22,507 bases of DNA, taken from positions 1-22,507 of the IMG/VR virus record IMGVR_UViG_3300027779_000172; one strand, 5' to 3'. Below are positions 8,312-15,085 of the stretch, in pieces; position 1 is the stretch's first letter; every line of letters begins with the position of its first letter. The DNA is from a virus. The translations under genes were made by a program, and so were the position numbers. The notes beneath the pieces were generated by a model. The model was not told where the DNA came from, did no database searches, and saw only the letters and a program-made list of their open reading frames with translations.

Positions 8312-9790
8312 ATGCCTAAAAAAGATGACAAATTCGGTGGCAAAACAACTTGGACACAGGAACAACGGGACGTTGCTGAAGATTTAATAGGAAAAAAACA
8401 CTCGTATTCAGAAATAGCTCGTAGATTATGTGAATTATACCCTGAATACAACTTTACAGCCAACTCAGTTAGAAACCAAAAAAGGACAGGACGACTAGGT
8501 GTCAATCCAACCATTCCTCTTTCGGCTGACCGAGGCAGACACAGGAAATCAAAACCCAGACAGGAAAAAGAAGTTTTTACTGCTGAACCAAACAAAAAAC
8601 CCGATTTTGAACCCGGTCACGATTTTTCATCTTTAGGTAATTATGCAATATTAGACTATCGTGGAGAGCAAAACCCGTCATCCCTAGAAGAATTATTAAC
8701 TGCTTGTGATGTAGATAGGTCTATTTGGCAAGTAGAACGCTACGTTGTAAATAAGTGGGAAGTAGCTATGAAGTTACAAGAGGCGATTGTTCACCGCCCA
8801 TTGTTTCAAGTAAAGGCTTGGTTAGTGAGAGAAAAACCGATTGTTGTAGAGTTTCCGACAATTAAGCCAATAAACCCAATAAATGTACCCTCTCCAAAAC
8901 CCTTAAATATGAAAACCTATGGCAGCAGGAAAGATAAGCTAGCATTAATTATACCAGACGCACAGGTGGGATTTTCTAGGAATTTCCAAACGGGAGAACT
9001 AGACCCGTTTCACGACAGGAGAGCATTGGACTTATGCTTGCAAATGGCAGAAAAGCACCAGCCTGATGAAATCATCCTGCTGGGGGATATGCTAGACCTT
9101 CCAGAGTGGTCCGATAAGTTTATGATAAGCCCAGAGTTCTATTGGACAACTCAACCCGCAGTAAACGAACTCTATTGGTGGATAAAAGAACTAAGACAGC
9201 ACACTAATAAAATGATATATATTGAGGGGAATCACGAGTTAAGAATGTCTAAGGCTGTTGTAAAAAATATTATCGCTGCGTACAATTTAAAGCCTGCTAA
9301 CGAACCTAATAAAAATAGCCTCACAGTTCCTACTCTGCTAGCACTTGATGAACTGGGTGTCGAATATATGGGTCCATATCCAGATGGAGAATATTGGATT
9401 AACGACAACTTGAGAGTGTCTCACGGGCAAATAGCAAGGAAGGGAGGCGGAAAAACCGCTTCAGCAATCTTAGCAGACGCTAGGAACTCTGAGATTGTTG
9501 GACATATACACAGGCACGAAATGGCGCAGAAAACCGTTCATCCGAGAAAGGGCATTAAGACCTACGTTGCGTACTCTCCCGGAACGGTTGCTAGAATTGA
9601 CGGGGTAGTCCCCGCATATCAAGCTAGAAACGATTGGCAACAAGGTATGGCTCTTGTCCATTTTGAAGATGATAATGGAAAATTTCAAATAGTACCATAC
9701 AATATTCACGAAGGCGAAACAATGGCTGATGGGGTTATTATGAAATATAGAAAGTCTATAGTCAATAAGCTAAAAAAGACAATAAAATGA
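8312..9790 (+). CDS. Calcineurin-like metallophosphoesterase with N-terminal HTH
   Basis: A 492-aa protein. Residues 15-60 form a helix-turn-helix-like region (EQRDVAEDLIGKKHSYSEIA). From about 208 a metallophosphoesterase core shows all expected motifs in order: PDAQVG at 215-220 (D216, with Q218 where His is usual), GDMLD at 258-262, GNHE at 306-309, SHG with H371, and GHIH at 397-400. These bind two metals for phosphoester hydrolysis; phage members are probably nucleases or nucleotide phosphatases. Fusion to a DNA-binding N-terminus suggests a DNA substrate. The gene ends in an ATGA overlap with the next. The replaced motif-I His may alter metal binding. Confidence 0.85.
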   Translation: MPKKDDKFGGKTTWTQEQRDVAEDLIGKKHSYSEIARRLCELYPEYNFTANSVRNQKRTGRLGVNPTIPLSADRGRHRKSKPRQEKEVFTAEPNKKPDFEPGHDFSSLGNYAILDYRGEQNPSSLEELLTACDVDRSIWQVERYVVNKWEVAMKLQEAIVHRPLFQVKAWLVREKPIVVEFPTIKPINPINVPSPKPLNMKTYGSRKDKLALIIPDAQVGFSRNFQTGELDPFHDRRALDLCLQMAEKHQPDEIILLGDMLDLPEWSDKFMISPEFYWTTQPAVNELYWWIKELRQHTNKMIYIEGNHELRMSKAVVKNIIAAYNLKPANEPNKNSLTVPTLLALDELGVEYMGPYPDGEYWINDNLRVSHGQIARKGGGKTASAILADARNSEIVGHIHRHEMAQKTVHPRKGIKTYVAYSPGTVARIDGVVPAYQARNDWQQGMALVHFEDDNGKFQIVPYNIHEGETMADGVIMKYRKSIVNKLKKTIK

Positions 9791-10197
9791 GACATATGAC
9801 AGAAGATGAAATGATTGAATCGCTAAACCAGACGACTGGTAGGGATGCTAGCAGAGTTGATTACGACGAATACTCAAGGTATGATGCAGAGGACAAAAAC
9901 TACATATACGAGGCGAAAGACAGAAAAAAGCATTTTTTAAGGACGATGATTGAGGATAAAAAGTTTAAAGCAAATAACGATTGGGGAGACCGTTTAGAAA
10001 AAGAATTTATTTATTTAGTCCACTCTAATGATAATATGTATATATTCAACGTCACCGAGCTTGTAGGTGAGGGATATAATTTTGGTTGGCACGAGAGACT
10101 ATGTAAAAAAACAACCGATTTTGGTGAATCTAAGATGGAATTAAAGAAAGTCGGGTACATCCATCTAAATAAGGCGGTTCGAACATATAAAACTTGA
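9787..10197 (+). CDS. Putative PD-(D/E)xK nuclease-fold protein
   Basis: A 136-aa protein with a charged sequence. Residues 31-50 (RYDAEDKNYIYEAKDRKKHF) carry D33 and E42-x-K44, the spacing of a PD-(D/E)xK active site (D, then ExK on the next strand), followed by 'MIEDKKF' and a predicted strand 'KEFIYLVHSNDNMYIFNV'. This resembles small phage nucleases of the restriction-endonuclease fold. It overlaps the metallophosphoesterase by 4 bases; a second ATG at 9796 is an alternative start. Confidence is moderate because the motif is short. Confidence 0.5.
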   Translation: MRHMTEDEMIESLNQTTGRDASRVDYDEYSRYDAEDKNYIYEAKDRKKHFLRTMIEDKKFKANNDWGDRLEKEFIYLVHSNDNMYIFNVTELVGEGYNFGWHERLCKKTTDFGESKMELKKVGYIHLNKAVRTYKT

Positions 10198-10226
10198 CAG
10201 GCATTAACTTCTGTTGCTAACTTCTG
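10194..10226 (+). promoter_or_regulatory. Promoter-like site with direct repeats upstream of HTH gene
   Basis: A perfect -35 hexamer TTGACA (10194-10199) overlaps the stop codon of the previous gene. An 18-base spacer leads to the weak -10-like TAACTT (10218-10223). Two exact copies of TAACTTCTG lie at 10205-10213 and 10218-10226, 13 bases apart, within and just after the promoter. This would suit repressor binding, perhaps by the HTH protein encoded directly downstream. The repeats are seen; the promoter and autoregulation are inferred. Confidence 0.4.
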
Positions 10227-10247
10227 CCAATCAACAGGGAGTATCAC

Positions 10248-10472
10248 TTGAAAGTAGCAGAAAAGAGCAATATTCAATATATAGAACGTATGTTAAGCGT
10301 GGACGAGGTTGCAGAAAACCTTAATTGTAGCGTATATACCGTTTATCGAAGACTAAAAAGCGGTGAACTAGGTGGATTTAGAGATGGTGGAACTTGGAAA
10401 ATCCCAACAAGCGATTATACTAGGTATGTAAGCAATAAGAAAGCGTATCAAGGTACTTATCCTTTATTGTGA
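10248..10472 (+). CDS. HTH excisionase/MerR-like DNA-binding protein
   Basis: A 74-aa protein. Residues 15-62 (MLSVDEVAENLNCSVYTVYR...GGFRDGGTWKIP) match the short winged-helix 'HTH_17/excisionase' family: a first helix with xxxVAExL, a recognition helix with SVYTVYRR, and a wing ending W(K/R)IP. I chose a TTG start at 10248 because AGGGAG lies 6 bases before it; the internal ATG has no such site. Members bind DNA as excisionases or transcription regulators. With no integrase in view, a regulator is likelier. It is bracketed by a promoter with repeats and a large inverted repeat over its stop. Confidence 0.75.
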   Translation: MKVAEKSNIQYIERMLSVDEVAENLNCSVYTVYRRLKSGELGGFRDGGTWKIPTSDYTRYVSNKKAYQGTYPLL

Positions 10473-10499
10473 ACGCTAGTGAACAATAAAGGATAAGTA
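10454..10499 (+). promoter_or_regulatory. Perfect 17-bp inverted repeat over stop codon and next RBS
   Basis: TACTTATCCTTTATTGT (10454-10470) is the exact reverse complement of 10483-10499, with a 12-base loop. The left arm runs into the HTH gene's stop codon. The right arm contains AAGGATAAG, the ribosome-binding site for the ATG at 10503. In RNA it would hide that site; as DNA it is a symmetric protein-binding site. No T-run follows, so a simple terminator is unlikely. Confidence 0.7.
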
Positions 10500-10502
10500 A
10501 CT

Positions 10503-10820
10503 ATGAGACTATTGGGAAAGACTCCGATTGTATATTTAAAAAACTTGGATGTTGGAACACCCTTTCACGTTCCAAACACAAGTCTTTACGGAACCATTAT
10601 AAAGCACGGACAAATGGGGACTAGGGTCATAATGGACGGTTGTGTGAGGTATAACTCGGAAGGGAAAACCTTATACGAAAGAAGAATAGAAACAATCGGA
10701 AACAGAACGGAGTGCATAAAAAATGAAAATAGATATACAAGTAGCCAACTTGAAACAATTACAGGAATGGGTAACAAAAACACAGGCGTTAGCAGAGAAA
10801 ATAGGACTTCCGAAGTTTAG
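10503..10820 (+). CDS. Unknown protein with small beta-domain N-terminus
   Basis: A 105-aa protein. Residues 8-50 (PIVYLKNLDVGTPFHVPN...YGTIIKHGQMGTRVIMDGC) look like a small beta-barrel found in many short phage proteins ('L..L.vGT.F.vp...G.I'). The last third, from about 74, overlaps the next gene in another frame for 98 bases and is low in hydrophobic residues, so the functional domain probably ends earlier. Its ribosome-binding site (AAGGATAAG) is inside the right arm of the 17-bp inverted repeat, suggesting translational control. Function unknown. Confidence 0.6.
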   Translation: MRLLGKTPIVYLKNLDVGTPFHVPNTSLYGTIIKHGQMGTRVIMDGCVRYNSEGKTLYERRIETIGNRTECIKNENRYTSSQLETITGMGNKNTGVSRENRTSEV

Positions 10821-10983
10821 TTTCTTTTTTGGTTACTGCAACACTTGTAATAGAGGGGTACATTATCCAAAAAGGCTAGTAATCCACGACAATGGGGATA
10901 ACTTTGATATAATGTGCGAATTATGCAACAATAAGCTATCACAAAAATATAACGGAGGGAACGATGGGGAGAGTCAAGGGTAG
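10723..10983 (+). CDS. Small four-cysteine zinc-ribbon protein
   Basis: An 86-aa protein. Residues 1-30 are helical (NLKQLQEWVTKTQALAEKIG). C39/C42 (CNTC) and C65/C68 (CELC) form a zinc-ribbon-like knuckle pair around 'RLVIHDNGDNF'. GGAG lies about 10 bases before the ATG. It overlaps the previous gene by 98 bases and the next by 20; both overlaps are large for this genome. The cysteine pattern argues that this frame is coding. Possible roles are nucleic-acid binding or protein interaction in the recombination module. Confidence 0.6.
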   Translation: MKIDIQVANLKQLQEWVTKTQALAEKIGLPKFSFFFGYCNTCNRGVHYPKRLVIHDNGDNFDIMCELCNNKLSQKYNGGNDGESQG

Positions 10984-11509
10984 TAAAATGTTTCAAGATG
11001 CAGAAGAGCAAGAGAGAAAGTTTCAAGAATCCTTAGACCAATACACGGACGACTTCTTCGGTGATGACACGAGCGAAAACCTAGAAGTGGACAACAACAA
11101 CGTAGAAAGAGTCCTCTATAGACACTCTAAGATTGAAAAAGACCTAAGTGAAATGGAAGAAAGAAAGGAAAGTAGTGAGAATTTCTATAACGACGAAATA
11201 GATAAAATTAAAAAACAACTAAAGTATCAAAGCCAATGTTTAAAAAGTTTCTTACAAGCAAGTAAGAAAAAAACAATGAAATTCCCAAATGGAACGATTT
11301 CTATTAGGAAATCAACTAAGCATCAGTATAACGGGGATGATGAAGTCTTACTAGATTGGTGCAAAAAACAAGAGAGGGTTCTCACAACAACAATGACAAA
11401 ACCGTCAAAATCTTTAATCATTAAATACATTAAAGAAACGGGATTTGCCCCCAATGATTGGGAAATTGAAGAGAAAGAGTCTTTTAACGTAAAAACAAAA
11501 GGAGAATAA
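10964..11509 (+). CDS. Gam/Gp157-like host-nuclease inhibitor
   Basis: A 181-aa protein. Residues 48-105 form a long charged coiled coil (RHSKIEKDLSEMEERKES... YNDEIDKIKKQLKYQSQ), followed by 'KKKTMKFPNGTISIRKS' and 'DDEVLLDWCKKQ'. A long helical hairpin followed by '(K)xFPNGTIxxRK' is the layout of phage Mu Gam and siphovirus Gp157 proteins, which protect DNA ends from host RecBCD-type exonuclease. GGAGGG is 5 bases before the ATG. Placement next to the annealase-like gene is the usual recombination arrangement. Identification is by pattern only. Confidence 0.65.
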   Translation: MGRVKGSKMFQDAEEQERKFQESLDQYTDDFFGDDTSENLEVDNNNVERVLYRHSKIEKDLSEMEERKESSENFYNDEIDKIKKQLKYQSQCLKSFLQASKKKTMKFPNGTISIRKSTKHQYNGDDEVLLDWCKKQERVLTTTMTKPSKSLIIKYIKETGFAPNDWEIEEKESFNVKTKGE

Positions 11510-11510
11510 G

Positions 11511-12572
11511 ATGCCTGTAAAGATACACAACAAAGAATATAAAACGGTTGCGGAGAGAATAGTTGAGTTCTATGCCAAATACGGAGGAAGCAACGAGACA
11601 TCAATACATACTGAAATACTAAAAGACGAAGATAGCCTAGTACAAGTTAGGGCTACTATTTCAGTAAATATAGAAGACGTTCAAGTTCTGTATGGAACCG
11701 GACACGCTGAAGAAGACAGACGACAGGGAATGATTAATAAGACATCAGCCCTAGAGAACGCTGAAACATCCGCAATCGGAAGAGCATTAGCTAGTATTGG
11801 ACTAGGCGGTGAAGAGTTTGCATCGGCAGATGAATTAGTTCAGGCTCTTGCTAACCAAAAAAGTACAGCCGCCAAGAAACCTAGCACCGCTGTCACGACG
11901 AACAGTTCAGCCAGCAGCGAGAAAAATGCTAGCACAATTAACTTCGGAAAACACAAAGGAAAACCATACAACAAGATTCCTATTCAATATCTAGAGTGGC
12001 TGACAGGGAGACCCGACACAGACCAAGAGACTATGGAACTTGCGAAGGCAGAAATCTCAGTAAGAAATTCAATAGGCATTGGGAATCTCACACCGCCTGA
12101 TGATAAAGATGTCAAAGCCAACGATTCTTGGGAAGTGGATGAAAAAATCTTCAGCAAGGTTGCAAAGACAGAAGAAAAACCAAAAAGCCAAACACCAAAG
12201 ACGATAGAAAAAAAACAACAAAGCGTCAATGAAATGGTTGCTAGCATAGGCAACGGAGTAGCTCCTGAGTCTCCGGTTATTTCTGAGTCTCCGGTTGCTG
12301 ATACTCCTTTGTCTCTAGAAAGAAGAAGAAGAGATGTTGCCAATGAACTTACTATTCTATCTCAAGTCTTAGGAATGGAGAAGTTCCAAGAAATTAAGAC
12401 TAGGGAAGTTGGAGCAAAGGGATTCGCTCAATGCGAACTAGATGAGTTAGAGAAGTTGAAAGAGATAATGGACGGCTCTATCCCAACAAAAACCAAAAAG
12501 TCCATTGAAAAACAAGAAGAACTGCTAAATAAAGTTGTCGAAACTTTTGACGGTCAGATTCTTAGCAAATAA
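11511..12572 (+). CDS. Sak/ERF-like ssDNA annealing protein with DUF3820-like segment
   Basis: A 353-aa protein. Residues 1-110 resemble phage single-strand annealing proteins: a strand-rich N-terminus (RATISVNIEDVQVLYGTGHA) and the signature 'ENAETSAIGRALASIGLGG' (82-100). After a Ser/Ala/Thr linker, residues 145-164 (FGKHKGKPY...YLEWL) match the small DUF3820-type motif associated with exonucleases. The C-terminal 100 residues are charged and helical. It would pair ssDNA at phage ends during recombination or replication, protected by the Gam-like product. AAAAGGAG precedes the ATG. Two TGCTAGCA sites lie within it. Confidence 0.65.
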   Translation: MPVKIHNKEYKTVAERIVEFYAKYGGSNETSIHTEILKDEDSLVQVRATISVNIEDVQVLYGTGHAEEDRRQGMINKTSALENAETSAIGRALASIGLGGEEFASADELVQALANQKSTAAKKPSTAVTTNSSASSEKNASTINFGKHKGKPYNKIPIQYLEWLTGRPDTDQETMELAKAEISVRNSIGIGNLTPPDDKDVKANDSWEVDEKIFSKVAKTEEKPKSQTPKTIEKKQQSVNEMVASIGNGVAPESPVISESPVADTPLSLERRRRDVANELTILSQVLGMEKFQEIKTREVGAKGFAQCELDELEKLKEIMDGSIPTKTKKSIEKQEELLNKVVETFDGQILSK

Positions 12573-12616
12573 TGACAAGTAATAATTATTGGTTTCATAG
12601 TGAAGGAGAATACATA

Positions 12617-12841
12617 ATGAATCAAAAAAGCAAGAAGGATAAAATCAGAAATTGGCTAGAGGAAGGTAGGTCTATAACGCCTAAAGATGCTTATGAGATG
12701 TTTGGCTCGATGAGGTTAGCCTCAATTATCCACGACTTAAAAGCAGATGGATACACATTTAACACCGAGTATGTGAGAAAGGGAAACTCTAAGTATGCTA
12801 AGTATTCTTTAGTAATCCCATCAACCCTGTTCGGTTCTTGA
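12617..12841 (+). CDS. Small winged-HTH-like protein
   Basis: A 74-aa protein, starting at the ATG at 12617 because GAAGGAGAA is 7 bases upstream; an earlier in-frame ATG at 12572 lacks one. The sequence 'KIRNWLEEGRSITPKDAYEMFGSMRLASIIHDLKADGYTF' has the order of a winged helix: helix 1, ITPxDAYxxFG, recognition helix RLASIIHDLK, then a wing. Such phage proteins are usually small DNA-binding regulators. It lies between the annealase-like and resolvase-like genes. Confidence 0.65.
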   Translation: MNQKSKKDKIRNWLEEGRSITPKDAYEMFGSMRLASIIHDLKADGYTFNTEYVRKGNSKYAKYSLVIPSTLFGS

Positions 12842-12842
12842 T

Positions 12843-13163
12843 ATGACTCATCCATCAAAAAGGAAAGGTAATCGTGTTGAGAATCTAGTAAAGGATATCT
12901 TTATAGGTCACGGATTTAAGTCAATCCGTGCCTATGCTAGCAACGGTTTAGCTCTGGGGGAACACGAGGAGTGCGACCTAACTGCTGAAATGTTTGGTCA
13001 CAAATGGCGATTTCAAATAAAAGCTAGGAAGGTAATAGCCAAGTGGATTAAACCTAATATGGAAAACGTGGATGCTCAAATTATCAAGCAAGATAGGGAA
13101 GAGCCATTGATAGTAATGCCATTAAGCAGATTTATAGAGGAGTTGAGAAATGCCCGACAATAA
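12843..13163 (+). CDS. Holliday-junction-resolvase-like nuclease
   Basis: A 106-aa protein with the archaeal-Hjc-like PD-(D/E)xK arrangement: E13 in 'GNRVENLVKDIF', D45 in 'HEECDLTAEM', and Q58-x-K60 in 'WRFQIKARK', followed by a basic helix and 'DREEPLIVMPL'. These residues form a Mg-dependent active site that cuts branched DNA. In phages such enzymes resolve recombination intermediates before packaging. It begins 1 base after the previous stop and overlaps the replication gene by 14 bases. Assignment rests on the three motif elements and size. Confidence 0.7.
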   Translation: MTHPSKRKGNRVENLVKDIFIGHGFKSIRAYASNGLALGEHEECDLTAEMFGHKWRFQIKARKVIAKWIKPNMENVDAQIIKQDREEPLIVMPLSRFIEELRNARQ

Positions 13164-14019
13164 GCCCCCGGCTTTTATGTTTTATGCCGGAGATTTCTTA
13201 TCGAGCATAGATGTTGCTTTTATGGATATGGAGTTGAGAGGTGTTTACATAACTCTGTTAGCATACTCTTGGCTAGAGAACGGGATACCAAATGAAGACA
13301 GGAAATTAAAAGTTATCTTACAATGTAGTGACGAGGACACTTACTCAAGGTATAAATCTGAGGTTATAGATGCTTGTTTTAAGCTAGAAAAAAATACTTG
13401 GAGACAACCAAGACAGGAAAGAGAAAGAGCCAAGCAACAAGAAAGAAAGGATGCTCACATTAAAGCCGGAAAAATGAGTCAAGATTTAAGGAGAGCAAGA
13501 GAAAATAAAAGGGGAAAAGGAGCATTATTGCGTGTGAGTAAAGGGAGCAACGCTCTAGAGTTGGAAAGAGAAGTAGAATTTGAAACTGAATTTTGGAAAG
13601 CGTATCCTAGAAAAACAGGAAAGAAGAAAACAAAAGCACTATATAATAAAATAAGAAAAAGCACAAGCAAAGAAGACGTAATAAATGGATTAAAAAACCA
13701 TATAAAAGGTTGTTGGAGTGGGAAAGAAATTGAATTTATACCATATCCAATGACTTGGCTAAATGGGGAATGTTGGAATGATGATGCTAGCAATATATCT
13801 GGTGAGGTCACAAAGGTGATTAAGAGAACTTTTGTGAAGGTTTGCCCCGTCTGTGGAGCAACTAAGGATGGATGCGACAAGAACTCTGTCGATGTTTGCC
13901 GTAGGCACAAACCTAGCTTTGATATGTTTTCAGAGAATAAAGTGCTAATGGACGATGATTTACTAATGATTAATGGCATACGTTTAGATTTAGGTTTGGA
14001 ATTAGTAGGAGAAAAGTAA
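13150..14019 (+). CDS. DUF1376-type replication initiation protein
   Basis: A 289-aa protein. Residues 7-50 (PAFMFYAGDFLSSIDVAFMDMELRG) match DUF1376, the N-terminal winged-helix domain of phage replication initiators. Residues 88-125 are very basic. Residues 148-209 (FWKAYPRKTGKKK ... YPMTWLNGECW) form the C-terminal domain found in replication O-like/helicase-loading proteins. A late cysteine cluster (C232, C235, C242, C250, H253) may bind zinc. GAGGAG is 7 bases before the ATG. It would recognise the phage origin and load host or phage helicase. No origin is obvious within this frame. Confidence 0.75.
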   Translation: MPDNKPPAFMFYAGDFLSSIDVAFMDMELRGVYITLLAYSWLENGIPNEDRKLKVILQCSDEDTYSRYKSEVIDACFKLEKNTWRQPRQERERAKQQERKDAHIKAGKMSQDLRRARENKRGKGALLRVSKGSNALELEREVEFETEFWKAYPRKTGKKKTKALYNKIRKSTSKEDVINGLKNHIKGCWSGKEIEFIPYPMTWLNGECWNDDASNISGEVTKVIKRTFVKVCPVCGATKDGCDKNSVDVCRRHKPSFDMFSENKVLMDDDLLMINGIRLDLGLELVGEK

Positions 14020-14033
14020 TAAATTTAACAGAA

Positions 14034-14190
14034 CACCCTTAGTATAAATTGGGGTGACAAATGAACAGAGAGCTAGTTTGGTTTGGCTATTAGTCTAGTT
14101 CTCAAAAATAAGCGCAAAAGAGAGAAATCTCGATGGTGGATTATTTGGTTATTCTCCAAATTACCCATTTTTATTCACCATCACGCTTAT
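14034..14190 (+). ncRNA. Multi-helix structured RNA candidate 1
   Basis: The 192-base gap 14020-14211 is packed with helices. (i) 14034-14039 with 14051-14056. (ii) 14068-14076 with 14095-14103, 9 bp. (iii) An outer 7-bp helix 14108-14114/14184-14190 (ATAAGCG/CGCTTAT) enclosing two arms: 14120-14123/14128-14131 with a GAAA tetraloop, and 14132-14140/14174-14182 (GATGGTGGA/TTCACCATC), which carries an inner 6-bp arm 14143-14148/14156-14161 with a 7-base loop. G-U pairs (72-99, 139-175, 39-51 in the last digits) fit the plus-strand transcript. A weak TTGGAA-N17-ATAAAT promoter (13996-14024) would start transcription close to helix (i). It could be a 5' leader element of the 14212 gene or a free RNA. 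Confidence 0.6.
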
Positions 14191-14211
14191 AACCTATAGA
14201 CGGAGAGAAAT

Positions 14212-14679
14212 ATGGCAACAAAAAAAGAAGTAACCGCCCTGAAAGAGAAATATTATGAGGGGAAGAAGGAAGTAAATCGCCTGAATGAGCAGTTAAATCA
14301 TCTTGGTGGTCATTTAAAAAATGTAATTTTTCATATAGATGAAATATACGCTAAATTACTCGTTGAATCTGACGATGCAAAGAGGAACAGGAATTATAGT
14401 AAAAAAGACCTTATTCGCAAGATTAAAGGCATTGTAGACTATTCTATTAGATGGATTGGTGTACCAAAGAAACAAGTCTATCAATGGAACCCATTGGATT
14501 TATATAAAAACTATGATTGGTGGGAAGAGAAAAAAGAAGACAGATATTTCGTAGGAAAAGAAATACTAGATTCAATATACCCAAATGAAAAAGAACTAAA
14601 AGAAATTTTAGACGGAAGCGGCATTAGTGAGGACGAGCTAAAGACACCGGACTTGGCAGATGCTAGCACGAAAAAATGA
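14212..14679 (+). CDS. Unknown 155-aa protein between two structured RNAs
   Basis: I recognise no family. Residues 1-40 are a charged coiled coil (KEKYYEGKKEVNRLNEQLNHL). The middle is basic and aromatic (RNRNYSKKDLIRKIKGIVDY and VYQWNPLDLYKNYDWWEEKK), and the C-terminus is acidic and low-complexity, ending ADASTKK. There is no signal, span or cysteine motif. CGGAGAG lies 6 bases before the ATG. It is the last rightward gene, isolated by 192 bases of structured sequence before it and about 220 after. The basic aromatic core would suit nucleic-acid binding, so it may act with one of the flanking RNAs; that is inference. Confidence 0.7.
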   Translation: MATKKEVTALKEKYYEGKKEVNRLNEQLNHLGGHLKNVIFHIDEIYAKLLVESDDAKRNRNYSKKDLIRKIKGIVDYSIRWIGVPKKQVYQWNPLDLYKNYDWWEEKKEDRYFVGKEILDSIYPNEKELKEILDGSGISEDELKTPDLADASTKK

Positions 14680-14692
14680 AATCACATAGCTC

Positions 14693-14875
14693 AAGGTGAA
14701 GTAGCCGAAACAAATCGCCCTTCGCATTTCAACTCCGCATTAATCAATAGGGGGGCTTGATAAGTAGGTTATTTCACCTTAATATTTAGATAGACACTAG
14801 GGAATATATATTGTAAAGTCGTTTCGTCGGCTCACAACTACCTCGGTTTACTCGCCAATTATTTCTTAGTGTCTA
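14693..14875 (+). ncRNA. Structured RNA candidate 2, two long helices
   Basis: Two consecutive long helices fill the gap after the 14212 gene. Helix A: 14693-14706 with 14767-14780, 14 continuous bp (AAGGTGAAGTAGCC/GGTTATTTCACCTT) including two G-U pairs. It encloses hairpin 14743-14747/14757-14761 whose G-rich loop can pair with GCCC at 14717-14720, a possible pseudoknot. Helix B: 14791-14806 with 14860-14875, 16 continuous bp including two G-U pairs, enclosing a 53-base loop with an inner GTAAA/TTTAC pairing (14813-14817/14847-14851). All G-U pairs would be C-A mismatches on the other strand, so the plus transcript is the folded one. A terminator follows 23 bases later. Confidence 0.6.
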
Positions 14876-14898
14876 CATCCTATCCCAATAGGCAAAAA

Positions 14899-14925
14899 AA
14901 AGGGGGAGCATTTTGCTCCCCCTTT
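14899..14925. terminator. Bidirectional hairpin terminator between converging operons
   Basis: A perfect 12-bp stem (AAAGGGGGAGCA, loop TTT, TGCTCCCCCTTT). On the minus strand it is followed by a run of at least seven T; on the plus strand by TTTCTCC. Rightward genes end at 14679 and leftward genes end at 14948, so it stops both transcription units. Confidence 0.9.
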
Positions 14926-14947
14926 CTCCGTTATCTAGGTAGTCAGA

Positions 14948-15085
14948 CTAACCACTTCTTTTTATTGCTTGAATTGTAACCGAAACCACAACTGCCATTA
15001 TCCCTATGGCTATTGACCAAATTAGGAACCCTACTCCCAATGCTAGCACTTGAACTATCCAACCTGCTACGTCTAGAATTATCAT
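14948..15085 (-). CDS. 45-aa single-span membrane protein
   Basis: Last gene of the leftward operon. The frame starting at 15085 encodes a long hydrophobic stretch (WIVQVLALGVGFLIWSIAIG ... IMAVVVSVTI) ending IKRSG, a clear membrane protein. A longer frame over the same DNA (14943-15134) gives a Ser/Asn/Arg-rich product without features and is rejected. The ATG shares its A with the upstream stop (TAATG), and GGGA lies 9 bases before. Function unknown. Confidence 0.65.
   Translation of the reverse strand: MIILDVAGWIVQVLALGVGFLIWSIAIGIMAVVVSVTIQAIKRSG

Noticed and set aside
10248-10472. Prophage excisionase implying an integrase and att site
   Set aside because: No integrase gene or attachment-like repeat is visible; the HTH family also includes plain regulators.
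14108-14190. tRNA-like appearance (7-bp closing stem, internal arms)
   Set aside because: No T-arm GTTCRA sequence, no anticodon-arm geometry and no CCA; the internal helices have the wrong sizes.
14020-14679. Type III toxin-antitoxin (repeat RNA plus ToxN-like toxin)
   Set aside because: The RNA segment has no tandem repeats and the 155-aa protein shows no ToxN-like sequence.
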